A stretch of DNA of 42,807 nt from Gammaproteobacteria bacterium (lineage in GTDB: Bacteria > Pseudomonadota > Gammaproteobacteria > Ga0077536). The DNA lies in the NCBI GenBank assembly GCA_020849475.1, contig JADLGE010000021.1, forward strand, positions 1 through 42,807. The letters run 5' to 3'. The notes beneath the pieces were generated by a model. The model was not told the DNA's origin. It did not search any database and saw only the letters and a program-made list of their open reading frames with translations. Positions within the stretch are counted from its first letter, which is position 1. Each line of letters opens with the position of its first letter. The translations under genes and the position numbers were made by a program. Below, piece after piece: positions 9,217 through 18,050 of the stretch.

Positions 9217-9993
9217 TCAGGCGTCGAGCGCGCGTGCAAAGGCCGCCATGAAGGCCGCTGGCGCTTCCGAGTGCGGCCAGTGGCCGCCGCCCATCACCGT
9301 CTCCAGATGGTGGTGAGGAAACCAGCGTTGCATGAGCGGCCGATGTTCATCGGTGATGCGATCGGACAATTCACCGCGGATGAACCAGGTCGGCCCATCG
9401 TAATGGGCGTGTGCGGCGACCGGCAGCGGGCCGAGGATGCTCGGCATGTCGCGTTTCAAGGTGGCGAGGTTCAAACGCCAGTGTGGGCGTCCGTGCTCGA
9501 ACACCAGGTTCTGCAGAATGAACAGGCGCACCGCGGTTTCGGGAATCGCCGCGGCCAGCGCGCGGTCGGCGTCGGAACGGCGCGCCACCGTCGAGAGATC
9601 GAGTGCTTCCAGCGCGGCGATGATGTCGACGAATCTGTCGGGATAGCTGACCGGTGCGATGTCGACGTTGACGAGACGCGCGAGACCCTGTGGCGCGCTG
9701 AGCGCCAGCGTCATGGCGGCCTTGCCGCCCATGCTGTGGCCGACCAGGGTGAACCGCGCGAGACCCAGGGTCGCGATGAGTTGGCGCACATCGTCGACCA
9801 TGTCGGTATAGGTCATGGTCGCGGTGTGCGGCGAACCGCCGTGATTGCGTAAATCCACCAGGTGGAAGCGATATTGTCCTGCGAGCGCGCGCGCCACCGT
9901 GATCCAGTTGCGCCCGGCGCCGAACAGGCCATGCAGCACCACCACCGGCGGGCCGTCGCCCACCACTTCATATTTGAGATTGACCGCCGTCAT
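9217..9993 (-). CDS. Alpha/beta hydrolase, YbfF-like esterase
   Basis: This 258-residue alpha/beta hydrolase has HGLFGAGRNW (oxyanion strand, residue ~19), nucleophile elbow GHSMGGKAAM (Ser ~95), and the late His in MGGGHWPHSEAP (~240). HGLFG plus DLRNHGGSPH is characteristic of the YbfF-type acyl-CoA/short-chain esterase group. It is probably cytosolic, as no signal peptide is seen. The Nudix gene upstream ends three bases before this start, and GAGGAA of the Nudix reading frame provides the ribosome-binding site, so the two are co-transcribed. Substrate unknown. Confidence 0.9.
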   Translation of the reverse strand: MTAVNLKYEVVGDGPPVVVLHGLFGAGRNWITVARALAGQYRFHLVDLRNHGGSPHTATMTYTDMVDDVRQLIATLGLARFTLVGHSMGGKAAMTLALSAPQGLARLVNVDIAPVSYPDRFVDIIAALEALDLSTVARRSDADRALAAAIPETAVRLFILQNLVFEHGRPHWRLNLATLKRDMPSILGPLPVAAHAHYDGPTWFIRGELSDRITDEHRPLMQRWFPHHHLETVMGGGHWPHSEAPAAFMAAFARALDA

Positions 9994-9996
9994 GAA

Positions 9997-10461
9997 TCAT
10001 TCCTCGCGCAGATAGGCCGGCACGCGCGCCGGATTCAGATAGCGCTGTGGCCAGATTTTGAGCAGGGCGATGTCCTCTTCGATGCCGTCCATCACCGGGT
10101 ACTCGGCAAAGCGCTCGCGCGCGACCCAGGCGAACGCGCTGTGTTCATGATTGAGCACCACTTCACCGCTGCGCCAGCGGCGATGGAACAGGTGAATTTC
10201 GTAGACGCCGCCGTAATAGGTGTCACGCAGCGGCCCCTGGTATTGCAGCAGTTCGACCTCATGGCCGGGCCCGATCTCTTCGCCCATCTCGCGCAGCGCG
10301 GCGGCCGCGGCCGACTCGCCGGGCTCAATCTTGCCCGCCGGCAGACCCCATAGACCGGGGCCGAGCCGTGCATCGGCGGCGCGCTTGAGCAGCAGCAGCT
10401 CACCCGCGGTGTTTTCGAGCAGGTTGAGGGCATAGCGGGCGACTGGGGGCTGGCTGCTCAC
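9997..10461 (-). CDS. Nudix hydrolase
   Basis: This 154-residue protein carries a near-perfect Nudix box at about residues 42-64 (GKIEPGESAAAAALREMGEEIG; consensus GX5EX7REUXEEXGU), the Mg-binding site for hydrolysing nucleoside diphosphate derivatives. GLWGLPAGKIEPGES and the C-terminal FAWVARERFAEYPV resemble the MutT/NUDT16-like general group, but substrate is not predictable. A GTG start at 10461 is supported by GAGAGGAA upstream. It forms an apparent two-gene operon with the downstream esterase. Confidence 0.9.
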   Translation of the reverse strand: MSSQPPVARYALNLLENTAGELLLLKRAADARLGPGLWGLPAGKIEPGESAAAAALREMGEEIGPGHEVELLQYQGPLRDTYYGGVYEIHLFHRRWRSGEVVLNHEHSAFAWVARERFAEYPVMDGIEEDIALLKIWPQRYLNPARVPAYLREE

Positions 10462-10691
10462 GTCCGTTCCTCTCGTTGCTCGATGGTGATGTGCATGGCG
10501 CGACTCCTGACGTGATGGGTCGAAAGTATACCGACAGGCGTCGCACCCGCGTGCAGCCGTGACCCTTGCCCGCAGCCAGACCCGAGGAGCCGATTTACTT
10601 CAAGAATCTTATCCCTGCGCCGCTAAGCGAGATGGCGGCCAAAGACTGCACAGGAGTGGCCGAAGGATCGCCCCGCGCACACTCGCCATGA

Positions 10692-11774
10692 ATGAAAAAT
10701 CGGCCAGCACCCATGAAATTACGCACGCTATTCACCGTCCTGTCCCTGTTGTTGCTGCCTCTCCTGCCGGCGCCGAGCCCGGCCAGCGACGCCAGCAAGT
10801 CCGAACTCGTGATCCTCAACTGGGCCGATTACATCGACCCGGATCTGATCTCGGCCTTCGAGAAGACGCGTCACGTCAAGGTGCGTGTGATCAATTTCGA
10901 GGACGATGACAACCGCGATCAGCTATTGCTCGCCACCGACGGCGCCGGCTACGACATCGTGGTCATCAACGAAACCCATATTCCGCTGTATTTCTCCCAC
11001 GGCTGGCTGGCCAAGATCGGTCCCGAAGATGTGCCCAACCTCAAGCACATCGACCAGACCTGGCTCGACAAGACCAAGAACGCAAGAGGCTATTCAGTGC
11101 CCTATTTCTGGGGCACGCTCGGCATTGCCTACCGCCGCGACCTGGTGAAGAAGGCGCCCGAGCGCTGGTCTGATCTGTTCCTGCCCGCGCCGGAAATGCG
11201 CGGTCACATCGCGATGTTGAGCTCGCAGCGCGAGATCCTCGGCATGGCGCTCAAGGCGGCCGGTCATTCGGTCAACAGCACCGAGCATGGTCAAATCGAC
11301 GAAGCGATGAAAATACTGGTGGCGCAGAAGCCCTTCGTGCGCGCCTACCAGCAGTCATTGTTGAACGAGAAGTCCGAACTCGTGACCGGCGAAGTCAGCA
11401 TGCGCATGATGTTCAATGGCGACGCCCTGCTGCTGCGCAAGTTCAACGCCAACATCGAATACGTGGTGCCGCAGGAAGGCGCGGCGCTGTGGGTGGACTA
11501 CATGACGGTGATGGCCAATGCGCCCAACCGCAAGCTCGCCCTCGAGTTCCTCGATTTCATCAACGAGCCGGCCAACGCCGCCAGGAACGCCGCATTCGCC
11601 AACTTCGCGACGCCCAACGCGGCGGCCGCCAAGCTCATGCCGCCGGAATACCACAATAATCCCGGCATCTATCCCAACGCCAAGATTCTCGCCAATTCGG
11701 AATTGTTCACGCCGTTGCCGCCGCGCGCGCTGAGCTACCGCAATACGCAGTTCGCCCATCTGCTACAGAACTGA
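10692..11774 (+). CDS. PotD/NspS-like periplasmic polyamine-binding protein
   Basis: This 360-residue type-II periplasmic binding protein of the spermidine/putrescine family has a Sec signal peptide (LRTLFTVLSLLLLPLLPAPSPAS). Family landmarks are NWADYID (Trp and Tyr of the ligand cage), SSQREILGMAL (acidic residue), MMFNGDAL and EGAALWVDYMTV (Trp and Asp equivalent to PotD W255/D257). There are no PotABC transporter genes nearby. Instead a GGDEF-EAL receptor starts 20 bases downstream, the arrangement of Vibrio nspS-mbaA, where the binding protein signals polyamine occupancy rather than feeding transport. Start may be ATG 10692 or 10713 (MKLRTLF); neither has a clear Shine-Dalgarno. Ligand unproven. 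Confidence 0.9.
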   Translation: MKNRPAPMKLRTLFTVLSLLLLPLLPAPSPASDASKSELVILNWADYIDPDLISAFEKTRHVKVRVINFEDDDNRDQLLLATDGAGYDIVVINETHIPLYFSHGWLAKIGPEDVPNLKHIDQTWLDKTKNARGYSVPYFWGTLGIAYRRDLVKKAPERWSDLFLPAPEMRGHIAMLSSQREILGMALKAAGHSVNSTEHGQIDEAMKILVAQKPFVRAYQQSLLNEKSELVTGEVSMRMMFNGDALLLRKFNANIEYVVPQEGAALWVDYMTVMANAPNRKLALEFLDFINEPANAARNAAFANFATPNAAAAKLMPPEYHNNPGIYPNAKILANSELFTPLPPRALSYRNTQFAHLLQN

Positions 11775-11794
11775 GCGCCCGCGCGCTTGCCGCG

Positions 11795-14248
11795 ATGAAA
11801 CTCCACGCCAAGATTCCCGCACTGGTCCTGCCGCTGGTGGTCGCCCCGCTGTTGGTGCTGGGCGCGTTCGCCTATTCGAAGATTCACGACAACATGCGCC
11901 AGCGCGTCGAAGCGGACGCCCATCGCGCACTGCGCACCGCTTCCGGCCAGTTGTCGCAGGAAATCGCCGCCGCGCGCGGCAATCTGCAGTTGTTCCTGAG
12001 CAATATCGTGGTCGCCAAGTACGCCACCACCAGCGACGAGAACGAACGCTATTCCCTGCTGCAAAAGCCCTTGCTCGAAGTATTCAAGGCCTGCCAGACG
12101 GCCTTCCCGAATTATTTCGAAATCCGCTTCCTGCTGCCGGACGGCTATGAAGATGCGCGCCAGTCGCGCGCCGAACTCGGTAACACCAGTGATGACGAAA
12201 GCGCCAGTGTGTGGTTCAAGCGGCTGACGCGCAGCACCGAGGCCGACTACGCCACGGTCTACCTGCACCCCGACACCGGCTTGCCGGCGCTGTTCGTCGG
12301 AACCTCGGTCAAATTACGCGACGCCACGGTCGACGCCGGCGAACAACTGGCGACGCTGCGTGGTTACCTCGGCATCAGCGCCGACCTGGGTGATTTTTCT
12401 CACGCCGTCAGCGACGCGCGCGTCGGTGAGACCGGTTACATGTTCGCGACCGATAACGAAGGGCATGTGTTGTTCGGCAACCCCAAACTGCAATTGCCCG
12501 CCGATTTCATCAAGACCGCCGAGCATGCGCTAAAAAGCCAAGCCGAAGAGTTCGCGATCAAAGTGGATGGCATGCCGACCGGGCTGCATGTGCGGCGCTT
12601 GAACGACAACCTGCTGCTGTTTGCGGCTCATCCCGACTCTGAAATGCAAAGCCTGACCATGCAGTCGGCAACGGTCGTGCTGTTCGGCGTGTTGGTGGTG
12701 GTGCTCTTTACCGGCGGTGGCCTGGTGGCGGTGCTGGCCCGCCACATCGTGCGGCCGGTGGAGCGATTGGGCACTGTCGCCGCCGAGATCGGCACCGGCA
12801 ACTGGGACATCAAGAGCGGCATCGCCAGCGATGATGAGATTGGCGATCTCGCGCGCTCGGTGGAAGACATGGCCAGCAATCTCAAGGAGGCCGACGACCG
12901 CGTCCGCTTTCTCGCCTATCACGACAACCTGACCGGCCTGCCGAATCGCGTAATGTTTCGCGAATACCTGACGCGCGCTCTATCGCAGGCGGAACGCGCC
13001 GATCAGAAGCTCGGCATCCTGTTCCTGGACATCGATGGCTTCAAACGCATCAACGACACCCTCGGGCATCAGACCGGCGATTTGCTGTTGAAGGAAGTGG
13101 CGCGACGCCTGACCTCGCGCTTGCGCGAGGAAGACGTGGTGGCCCATGGCGAGGAGGGCGCCAAGCCCGATGGTTTGTTGGCGCGTCTCGGCGGTGACGA
13201 ATTCATCGTGCTGCTGACCGCGGTGCATGATCTCCACGGTCCGGGTACCGTGGCGCGACGATTCATCAAGTCGCTGGGTGAGACCATCACGCTCAACGGC
13301 CAGGATTGCCATATCGGCGCCAGCATCGGCATTGCCATTTATCCCGACGATGGCAGCGATGCCGGCGAATTGATCAAGAACGCTGACATCGCGATGTATC
13401 ACGCCAAGAGTCTTGGCAAGAACGCCTACCAGTATTTCCAGTCGTCAATGAACGCGGCGGTGCTCGAGCGCGCCGCCCTCGAAGCAAAACTGCGCAGGGC
13501 CATCGGCGAAGATCAGTTGTCCTTGAACTACCAGCCGCAGATCAACCCCAGGACTACCCAGGTGGTCGGTCTCGAAGCCCTGCTGCGCTGGACCGATCCC
13601 GAATCCGGGCCGGTGTCGCCCGGCGCTTTCATTCCGCTGGCCGAGGAAACCGGCCTCATCCTGCCCATCGGTGAATGGGTGATCGATGAAGCCTGTCGCC
13701 AGGCGCGGCAATGGGACGCGCGCGGTCTGCCATCGGTGCCGATTTCGGTGAACGTGTCGGGCGTGCAGTTCGAGCGTCAGGATGTCGCCGAGATCGTGCG
13801 GGATGCGGTCACCCGCCATCAATTGCCGCCCGGGCGCCTCGAAATAGAGATCACCGAGTCGGCCATCATGCGCCACCCCGAGCGCGCGGTGGCTGCTCTG
13901 AAGACCATGCGCGAGTCCGGTGTCGGCATCGCGCTCGACGACTTCGGCACCGGCTATTCGTCCTTGAGCTATTTGCGGCGTTTTCCCATCGACACTTTGA
14001 AGATCGATCGCAGCTTCATCCTTGAAATCGATCAGAACGAAGAAGACGCTGAAATTGTCGCCGCCATCGTCGCCATGGCCCACACCTTGGGCCTGCGGGT
14101 GATCGTCGAAGGCGTGGAAACCGAATCCCAGCTCGATGTGATCATTGCCAAGGATTGCGACGTGGTGCAGGGCTTTGTGTTCAGCCGCGCCCTGCCGGCG
14201 TCGGATATTCCGGCCCTGTTGCGCGGGCCATTGCGGCGCAGCGCTTGA
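11795..14248 (+). CDS. MbaA-like periplasmic sensor-HAMP-GGDEF-EAL protein
   Basis: This 817-residue inner-membrane c-di-GMP enzyme has TM1 at about 8-28 and a ~255-residue periplasmic sensor with Cache-like features (LPDGYEDARQSR; GYLGISADLGDFS; GETGYMFATDNEGHVLF). TM2 is at about 288-312, followed by HAMP (RHIVRPVERLGTVAAEI), GGDEF (about 370-530) and EAL (about 555-810). The cyclase motif RLGGDEF is intact. An insertion separates REED from it, so the inhibitory site may be altered. The phosphodiesterase motifs are intact: EALLRW, EITESAIM, DDFGTGYSS, KIDRSF, VEGVETE. Both activities are therefore possible. It lies 20 bases after a PotD/NspS-like gene, suggesting control by a polyamine-loaded binding protein. 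Confidence 0.92.
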   Translation: MKLHAKIPALVLPLVVAPLLVLGAFAYSKIHDNMRQRVEADAHRALRTASGQLSQEIAAARGNLQLFLSNIVVAKYATTSDENERYSLLQKPLLEVFKACQTAFPNYFEIRFLLPDGYEDARQSRAELGNTSDDESASVWFKRLTRSTEADYATVYLHPDTGLPALFVGTSVKLRDATVDAGEQLATLRGYLGISADLGDFSHAVSDARVGETGYMFATDNEGHVLFGNPKLQLPADFIKTAEHALKSQAEEFAIKVDGMPTGLHVRRLNDNLLLFAAHPDSEMQSLTMQSATVVLFGVLVVVLFTGGGLVAVLARHIVRPVERLGTVAAEIGTGNWDIKSGIASDDEIGDLARSVEDMASNLKEADDRVRFLAYHDNLTGLPNRVMFREYLTRALSQAERADQKLGILFLDIDGFKRINDTLGHQTGDLLLKEVARRLTSRLREEDVVAHGEEGAKPDGLLARLGGDEFIVLLTAVHDLHGPGTVARRFIKSLGETITLNGQDCHIGASIGIAIYPDDGSDAGELIKNADIAMYHAKSLGKNAYQYFQSSMNAAVLERAALEAKLRRAIGEDQLSLNYQPQINPRTTQVVGLEALLRWTDPESGPVSPGAFIPLAEETGLILPIGEWVIDEACRQARQWDARGLPSVPISVNVSGVQFERQDVAEIVRDAVTRHQLPPGRLEIEITESAIMRHPERAVAALKTMRESGVGIALDDFGTGYSSLSYLRRFPIDTLKIDRSFILEIDQNEEDAEIVAAIVAMAHTLGLRVIVEGVETESQLDVIIAKDCDVVQGFVFSRALPASDIPALLRGPLRRSA

Positions 14249-14267
14249 TTGAAGGTTTGCGCGGTTG

Positions 14268-14285
14268 GCGCGAATTCACTCGCAC
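14268..14285. repeat. Possible degenerate GTGCGAAT-type palindrome (family B)
   Basis: GCGCGAATTCACTCGCAC resembles the family B palindrome at 35445-35462 with several changes. It lies in the short convergent gap between the MbaA-like gene and the molybdopterin oxidoreductase gene. Membership is tentative. Confidence 0.25.
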
Positions 14286-14341
14286 ATTCAAAATTCAAGT
14301 GCAGGGCAGTGTTGCCGGCACCAGGCTGCACCTCATCGCAC

Positions 14342-16399
14342 CTACACCCTTTCCACTTCCACCCGCGCATCGAAGGCATTGCTGCCAAAGTTGAGATCGG
14401 ACAAGCCATCGGGCGTCAGCGCGTTGGCCGACGAGCCGTTCAAGGTCGATGACGGCCACCAGTTGAAGGGCAGGTAGACCACGCCCGCGGCGGTGTCTTC
14501 CGACACGCGTGCCACGGCTTCCACGGCTCCCAGCGTATTGAACATGCGCACCCGATCGCCGCTGGCGATGGCGCGGCGGGTGGCGTCGGCGGGATGCAAC
14601 TGAATCTCCGGACGGTGTTTGCGTGTGCCGGCATGGGGCAGATTGACGTAGCCGGAATTGAGAAAGTGACTGGTCTTGGCTGACACCAGGCGCAAGGGCA
14701 GGGTATCGGTGCCGGGCGTGGTATCGGGCAGCGGTGTGTAATTGGGCAAGGGGTCGTGGCCGGCCGCGGCCAGCGCTTCACTGTAGAACTCGCACTTGCC
14801 GCTGGCGGTGGTGAAGCCGCCCTCGGCGCGCGGTCGCCAGTCGGCGGGCAGCGCGAGCTTGGCCCAGCCACTGTCCATGAGGCTCTCAAACGTGATGCCG
14901 TCGAGATACGGGTGGCCGCTCGCCAGCAGGCGACGAATGCGCTCCTCGTCCTGCCAATGCAGATGTGCTTCGCTGAAGCCCAGCGCCCGCGACAGCCGCC
15001 GAAACAACTCGCTGTTGGCCACCGCTTCGCCGAGCGGTGCGATGGCGGGCGGATTGATGGCGAGATAGGTCTGGCCCCACGAGCCCATCAACTCCCATTG
15101 TTCGTATTGCGTGGTGGCCGGCAACACGATGTCGGCGTAATGCGCGGTATCGGTCATGAACTGCTCATGCACGACGGTGAAGAGATCTTCGCGCTTGAGC
15201 CCCTCGATGACGAGGTTCTGATTGGGCAGCGTGACGACCGGATTCAAGTTGTAGACCAGCATCCAGGTGATGGGCGGCGCCATGCCCGGGTCGGTCAACG
15301 CGCGGCCCAATTGCGCGAGGTGCACGCTGCGTGCGGGCGCCGGTGTGTCGCGCGGCGCCAGCACCGCGCCGTAGTCCAGTGCCGCGTGAAACAGATCGCC
15401 CGTGAAGTGACAAATGCCGCCGCCCAACTCGCGCCATGCGCCGGTCAGCGCCGGCAGGCAGGCCACCGCGCGGAAGCCGAGACTGCCGTTGGAGTAACGC
15501 TCCATGCCGACCATGAGGCGCAACGCGGCCGGGCGTGCGCTGGCGTATTGATGCGCGAGCTTTTCGATATCAGCGACATCGAGACCGGTGATGTCGGCCA
15601 CCCGTGACGGCGGAAATTCCTTCAAGCGCTCGCACAGTGCCTCGAAGCCCAGCGTGTGACGCGCAATGTAATCGGCGTCGTGCAGTCCATCGCGCACGAT
15701 GACATGCATCATGCCGAGCGCCAGCGCCGCATCGGTGGCGGGTTTCAACTGCACATGCCAGTCGGCATGCGCGGCGGTCGGCGTGCGCACCGGATCGATG
15801 ACCACCACCTGCGCGCCGCGCTTGCGCGCCTTGGCGATGGCGCCACCCCACAGGTGCACATTGGTGGCGACAGTATTGGTGCCCCAGATCAGAATGAGAC
15901 GGCTGTGCTCGAGGTCTTCCGGCAGCAGCACGGGGCCCGCGCCTATGGTCGATGCCACCGCGTTGTAGGCGACATTGCCGCAGATTTGCTTATCCAGGTC
16001 AGTCGCGCCGAGGCGCGCGAAGAACTGGTCGCCGGCATAACGCTGCAGCACGCCGATGGTGCCGGCGAAATTGCAGGGCATCGCCGTCAACGGCCCGTGG
16101 CGCGCGATGCTGTCCTTGAGGCGCGTGACCATTTCCGAGATTGCTTCGTCCCAGCTGATGCGTTTGAACTCACCGCTGCCCTTGGCGCCGGTGCGCTTGT
16201 GCGGATAGAGAACGCGCTCGGGGCTGTAGACGCGCTCGGTATAGCGCTTCAACTTGGCGCACAGCGCGCCCTGGGTGTAGGGGTGCCCGTCAGCGCCCTT
16301 GAGCTGCACCGCGCGGCCGCTGTCATCCACCGTGACCTGCCAGGCGCAGGTATCGGGACAGTCGTGGGGGCAGGCGCCGTGGACTTGTTTCATCACCAT
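14342..16399 (-). CDS. Molybdopterin oxidoreductase, DMSO-reductase superfamily
   Basis: This 685-residue catalytic subunit opens with a [4Fe-4S] motif CPHDCPDTC near residue 10 and a fourth Cys in GALCAKLK (~48). The molybdopterin domains follow (FKRISWDEAI; LILIWGTNTVATN; VVIDPVRTPTA) and the C-terminal dinucleotide-binding domain (LVSAKTSHFLNSGY; GDRVRMFNTLGAVEA). DKQICGNVAYNAVAS (~139) has a Cys at the likely Mo-ligand position. No Tat signal, electron-transfer or membrane-anchor subunit lies beside it, so it is probably cytosolic with an unknown partner. It resembles an uncharacterised MopB subgroup. Starts MVMKQ or MKQ (16393) are equivalent. It is convergent with the MbaA-like gene. 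Confidence 0.9.
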   Translation of the reverse strand: MVMKQVHGACPHDCPDTCAWQVTVDDSGRAVQLKGADGHPYTQGALCAKLKRYTERVYSPERVLYPHKRTGAKGSGEFKRISWDEAISEMVTRLKDSIARHGPLTAMPCNFAGTIGVLQRYAGDQFFARLGATDLDKQICGNVAYNAVASTIGAGPVLLPEDLEHSRLILIWGTNTVATNVHLWGGAIAKARKRGAQVVVIDPVRTPTAAHADWHVQLKPATDAALALGMMHVIVRDGLHDADYIARHTLGFEALCERLKEFPPSRVADITGLDVADIEKLAHQYASARPAALRLMVGMERYSNGSLGFRAVACLPALTGAWRELGGGICHFTGDLFHAALDYGAVLAPRDTPAPARSVHLAQLGRALTDPGMAPPITWMLVYNLNPVVTLPNQNLVIEGLKREDLFTVVHEQFMTDTAHYADIVLPATTQYEQWELMGSWGQTYLAINPPAIAPLGEAVANSELFRRLSRALGFSEAHLHWQDEERIRRLLASGHPYLDGITFESLMDSGWAKLALPADWRPRAEGGFTTASGKCEFYSEALAAAGHDPLPNYTPLPDTTPGTDTLPLRLVSAKTSHFLNSGYVNLPHAGTRKHRPEIQLHPADATRRAIASGDRVRMFNTLGAVEAVARVSEDTAAGVVYLPFNWWPSSTLNGSSANALTPDGLSDLNFGSNAFDARVEVERV

Positions 16400-16557
16400 C
16401 GCTCGTCATTGTGTGGGCGGCATGATGCGCTACTGTGAGGCGCGCTCCAAGTCACGTTGTTTGAGACTGCTACTACCCGCACTCTGGTACTTCCCTGTGC
16501 GTGACGATTGTGCTCAAGTTCGGTGTAGCTCACATCTGCAGGACAAGGGGGCATGCC

Positions 16558-16827
16558 ATGGCGACGCTACGCGCCGACGACGGCGTCAATCTCTATGACG
16601 AGGACACCGGCAGCGGCACCCCCATCGTGTTCGTGCACCAATACGTTGGCGACCCGACGCTCGAGCCCGGCCTGTTCATGAAGCGCAACATCAAGAGCGC
16701 GGAGCTGGCGGTGCTGCCGCGCAGCGGGCATGTGTTGAATCTCGACGACCCGACGCTCTTTAATCAATTGGTGGAGGAGTTCTTCCATCCAGTGGAAGGC
16801 GGCCACTGGCGGGCGCGCGAATCGTGA
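16558..16827 (+). pseudogene. Alpha/beta hydrolase with internal in-frame deletion
   Basis: The 89-residue frame joins the N-terminus of an alpha/beta hydrolase (DDGVNLYDEDTGSGTPIVFVHQYVGD) directly to its last ~45 residues (PTLEPGLFMKRNIKSAELAVLP, then SGHVLNLDDP with the catalytic His). Family members are ~270-290 residues, so about 180 are missing. The lost part includes the nucleophile elbow and the acidic residue, so it cannot be an active hydrolase. The junction at GD-P is plausible for recombination between two GD-encoding sites, since the family has GDEDE just before LEPSLF-type sequence. The ribosome-binding site (AAGGGGG) and start ATG are still good. It precedes the CoA-transferase gene by only 10 bases. 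Confidence 0.75.
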
Positions 16828-16837
16828 GCACGACGGC

Positions 16838-18013
16838 ATGATGGGCGCAGGCGCACTGGCCGATCTCAAGGTCATCGACCTCACGCGTGTACGCGCCGGG
16901 CCGAGCTGCGTGCGGGTGTTCGCCGACTGGGGCGCCGACGTCATTCGCGTCGAACAGCGCGGTGATGGTGAAGATGGCTTCGGTCCGCGCGCCGGCGCCG
17001 ATTTTCAGAATCTGCATCGCAACAAGCGTAGCCTGACCCTAGACCTCAAACGGGCGCGTGGCGTCGCGGTGCTCAAGCAGTTGGTGGCGGGCGCGGATGT
17101 ACTGGTGGAAAACTACCGGCCCGCCGTCAAGACGCGACTCGGCATCGATTACGACACGCTGGCGGCGGTCAATCCGCGTTTGATCTACGCGAGCATCTCG
17201 GGCTTCGGCGAAACCGGCCCGTATCGTGACCACGCCGGCTTCGATCAGGTTGCGCAGGGCATGGGCGGTTTGATGTGGACCACCGGCCTGCCCGGCCAGG
17301 GACCGCTGCGCGCCGGCACGCCGATAGCGGATCTGAGCGCCGGCCTGTACGCCGCGCTCGGCATCCTCGTCGCCCTGCAGGAACGCAGCCGCTCCGGCCG
17401 CGGCCAATGGGTGCAGACCTCGTTGCTGGCGGCGATGGTGGCGATGATGGATTTTCAGGCGGCGCGCTATCTGGTGGAGGGCGAAGTCGCCGGCCAGGCC
17501 GGTAACGATCATCCGACCTCGATGCCGACCAGTGTCTACCCGTGTGCGGACGGCTACATCAACATCGCCGCCAGTGGTGACGCCATTTATGCGCGTCTGT
17601 GCGCCGCGCTCGGCGCCGAATCCCTGGCGGTCGAGGATGAGTTCGCGAGTTCGGCCTTGCGCTCGCGCAATCGCGTTGCCTTGAATGCGCGCATCGCCGC
17701 GCTCACGCACACGCGGCCGATGCGCGAACTATTGGCCAGCCTCAACCAGGCCGGCGTGCCTTGTGGGCCCATCTACAAAATGAACGAAGTATTCGACGAC
17801 CCGCAGGTGCGTCACCTGGGACTGGCGACGCCGGTGCCACGCGTCGACGCTGAGCCGCTGACGCTGGTCGGGCCCGCTTTCAGCCTGTCGCGCACGCCAC
17901 CTGCGATGCGCAACACGCTGGCGGCCGCGGGGGCTGACAATCTCTCGGTATTACGCGAGCTCGGCATGAGTGACGACGACATCGCGGCGCTGGCGCGCGA
18001 TGCAATCATCTGA
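16838..18013 (+). CDS. CaiB/BaiF family (class III) CoA-transferase
   Basis: This 391-residue protein is full length for family III CoA-transferases (Frc, CaiB, BaiF), which move CoA between carboxylic acids through an aspartyl-CoA thioester. Hallmarks are VIDLTRVRAGPSCVRVFADWGADVIRVE at the N-terminus, NKRSLTLDLKRARG (~60) and the conserved Asp in ADLSAGLYAALGILVALQ (~165), which aligns with the catalytic Asp169 of Frc. RGQWVQTSLL and the C-terminal PCGPIYKMNEVFDDPQ also fit. Start may be M1 or M2 (16841). A crotonase gene follows after 37 bases on the same strand, so the pair probably activates and processes one acyl-CoA. Substrate unknown. Confidence 0.92.
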   Translation: MMGAGALADLKVIDLTRVRAGPSCVRVFADWGADVIRVEQRGDGEDGFGPRAGADFQNLHRNKRSLTLDLKRARGVAVLKQLVAGADVLVENYRPAVKTRLGIDYDTLAAVNPRLIYASISGFGETGPYRDHAGFDQVAQGMGGLMWTTGLPGQGPLRAGTPIADLSAGLYAALGILVALQERSRSGRGQWVQTSLLAAMVAMMDFQAARYLVEGEVAGQAGNDHPTSMPTSVYPCADGYINIAASGDAIYARLCAALGAESLAVEDEFASSALRSRNRVALNARIAALTHTRPMRELLASLNQAGVPCGPIYKMNEVFDDPQVRHLGLATPVPRVDAEPLTLVGPAFSLSRTPPAMRNTLAAAGADNLSVLRELGMSDDDIAALARDAII

Positions 18014-18050
18014 GCCGCGCATCCAAGGCTCATAAATAAAGGGAACGGCA

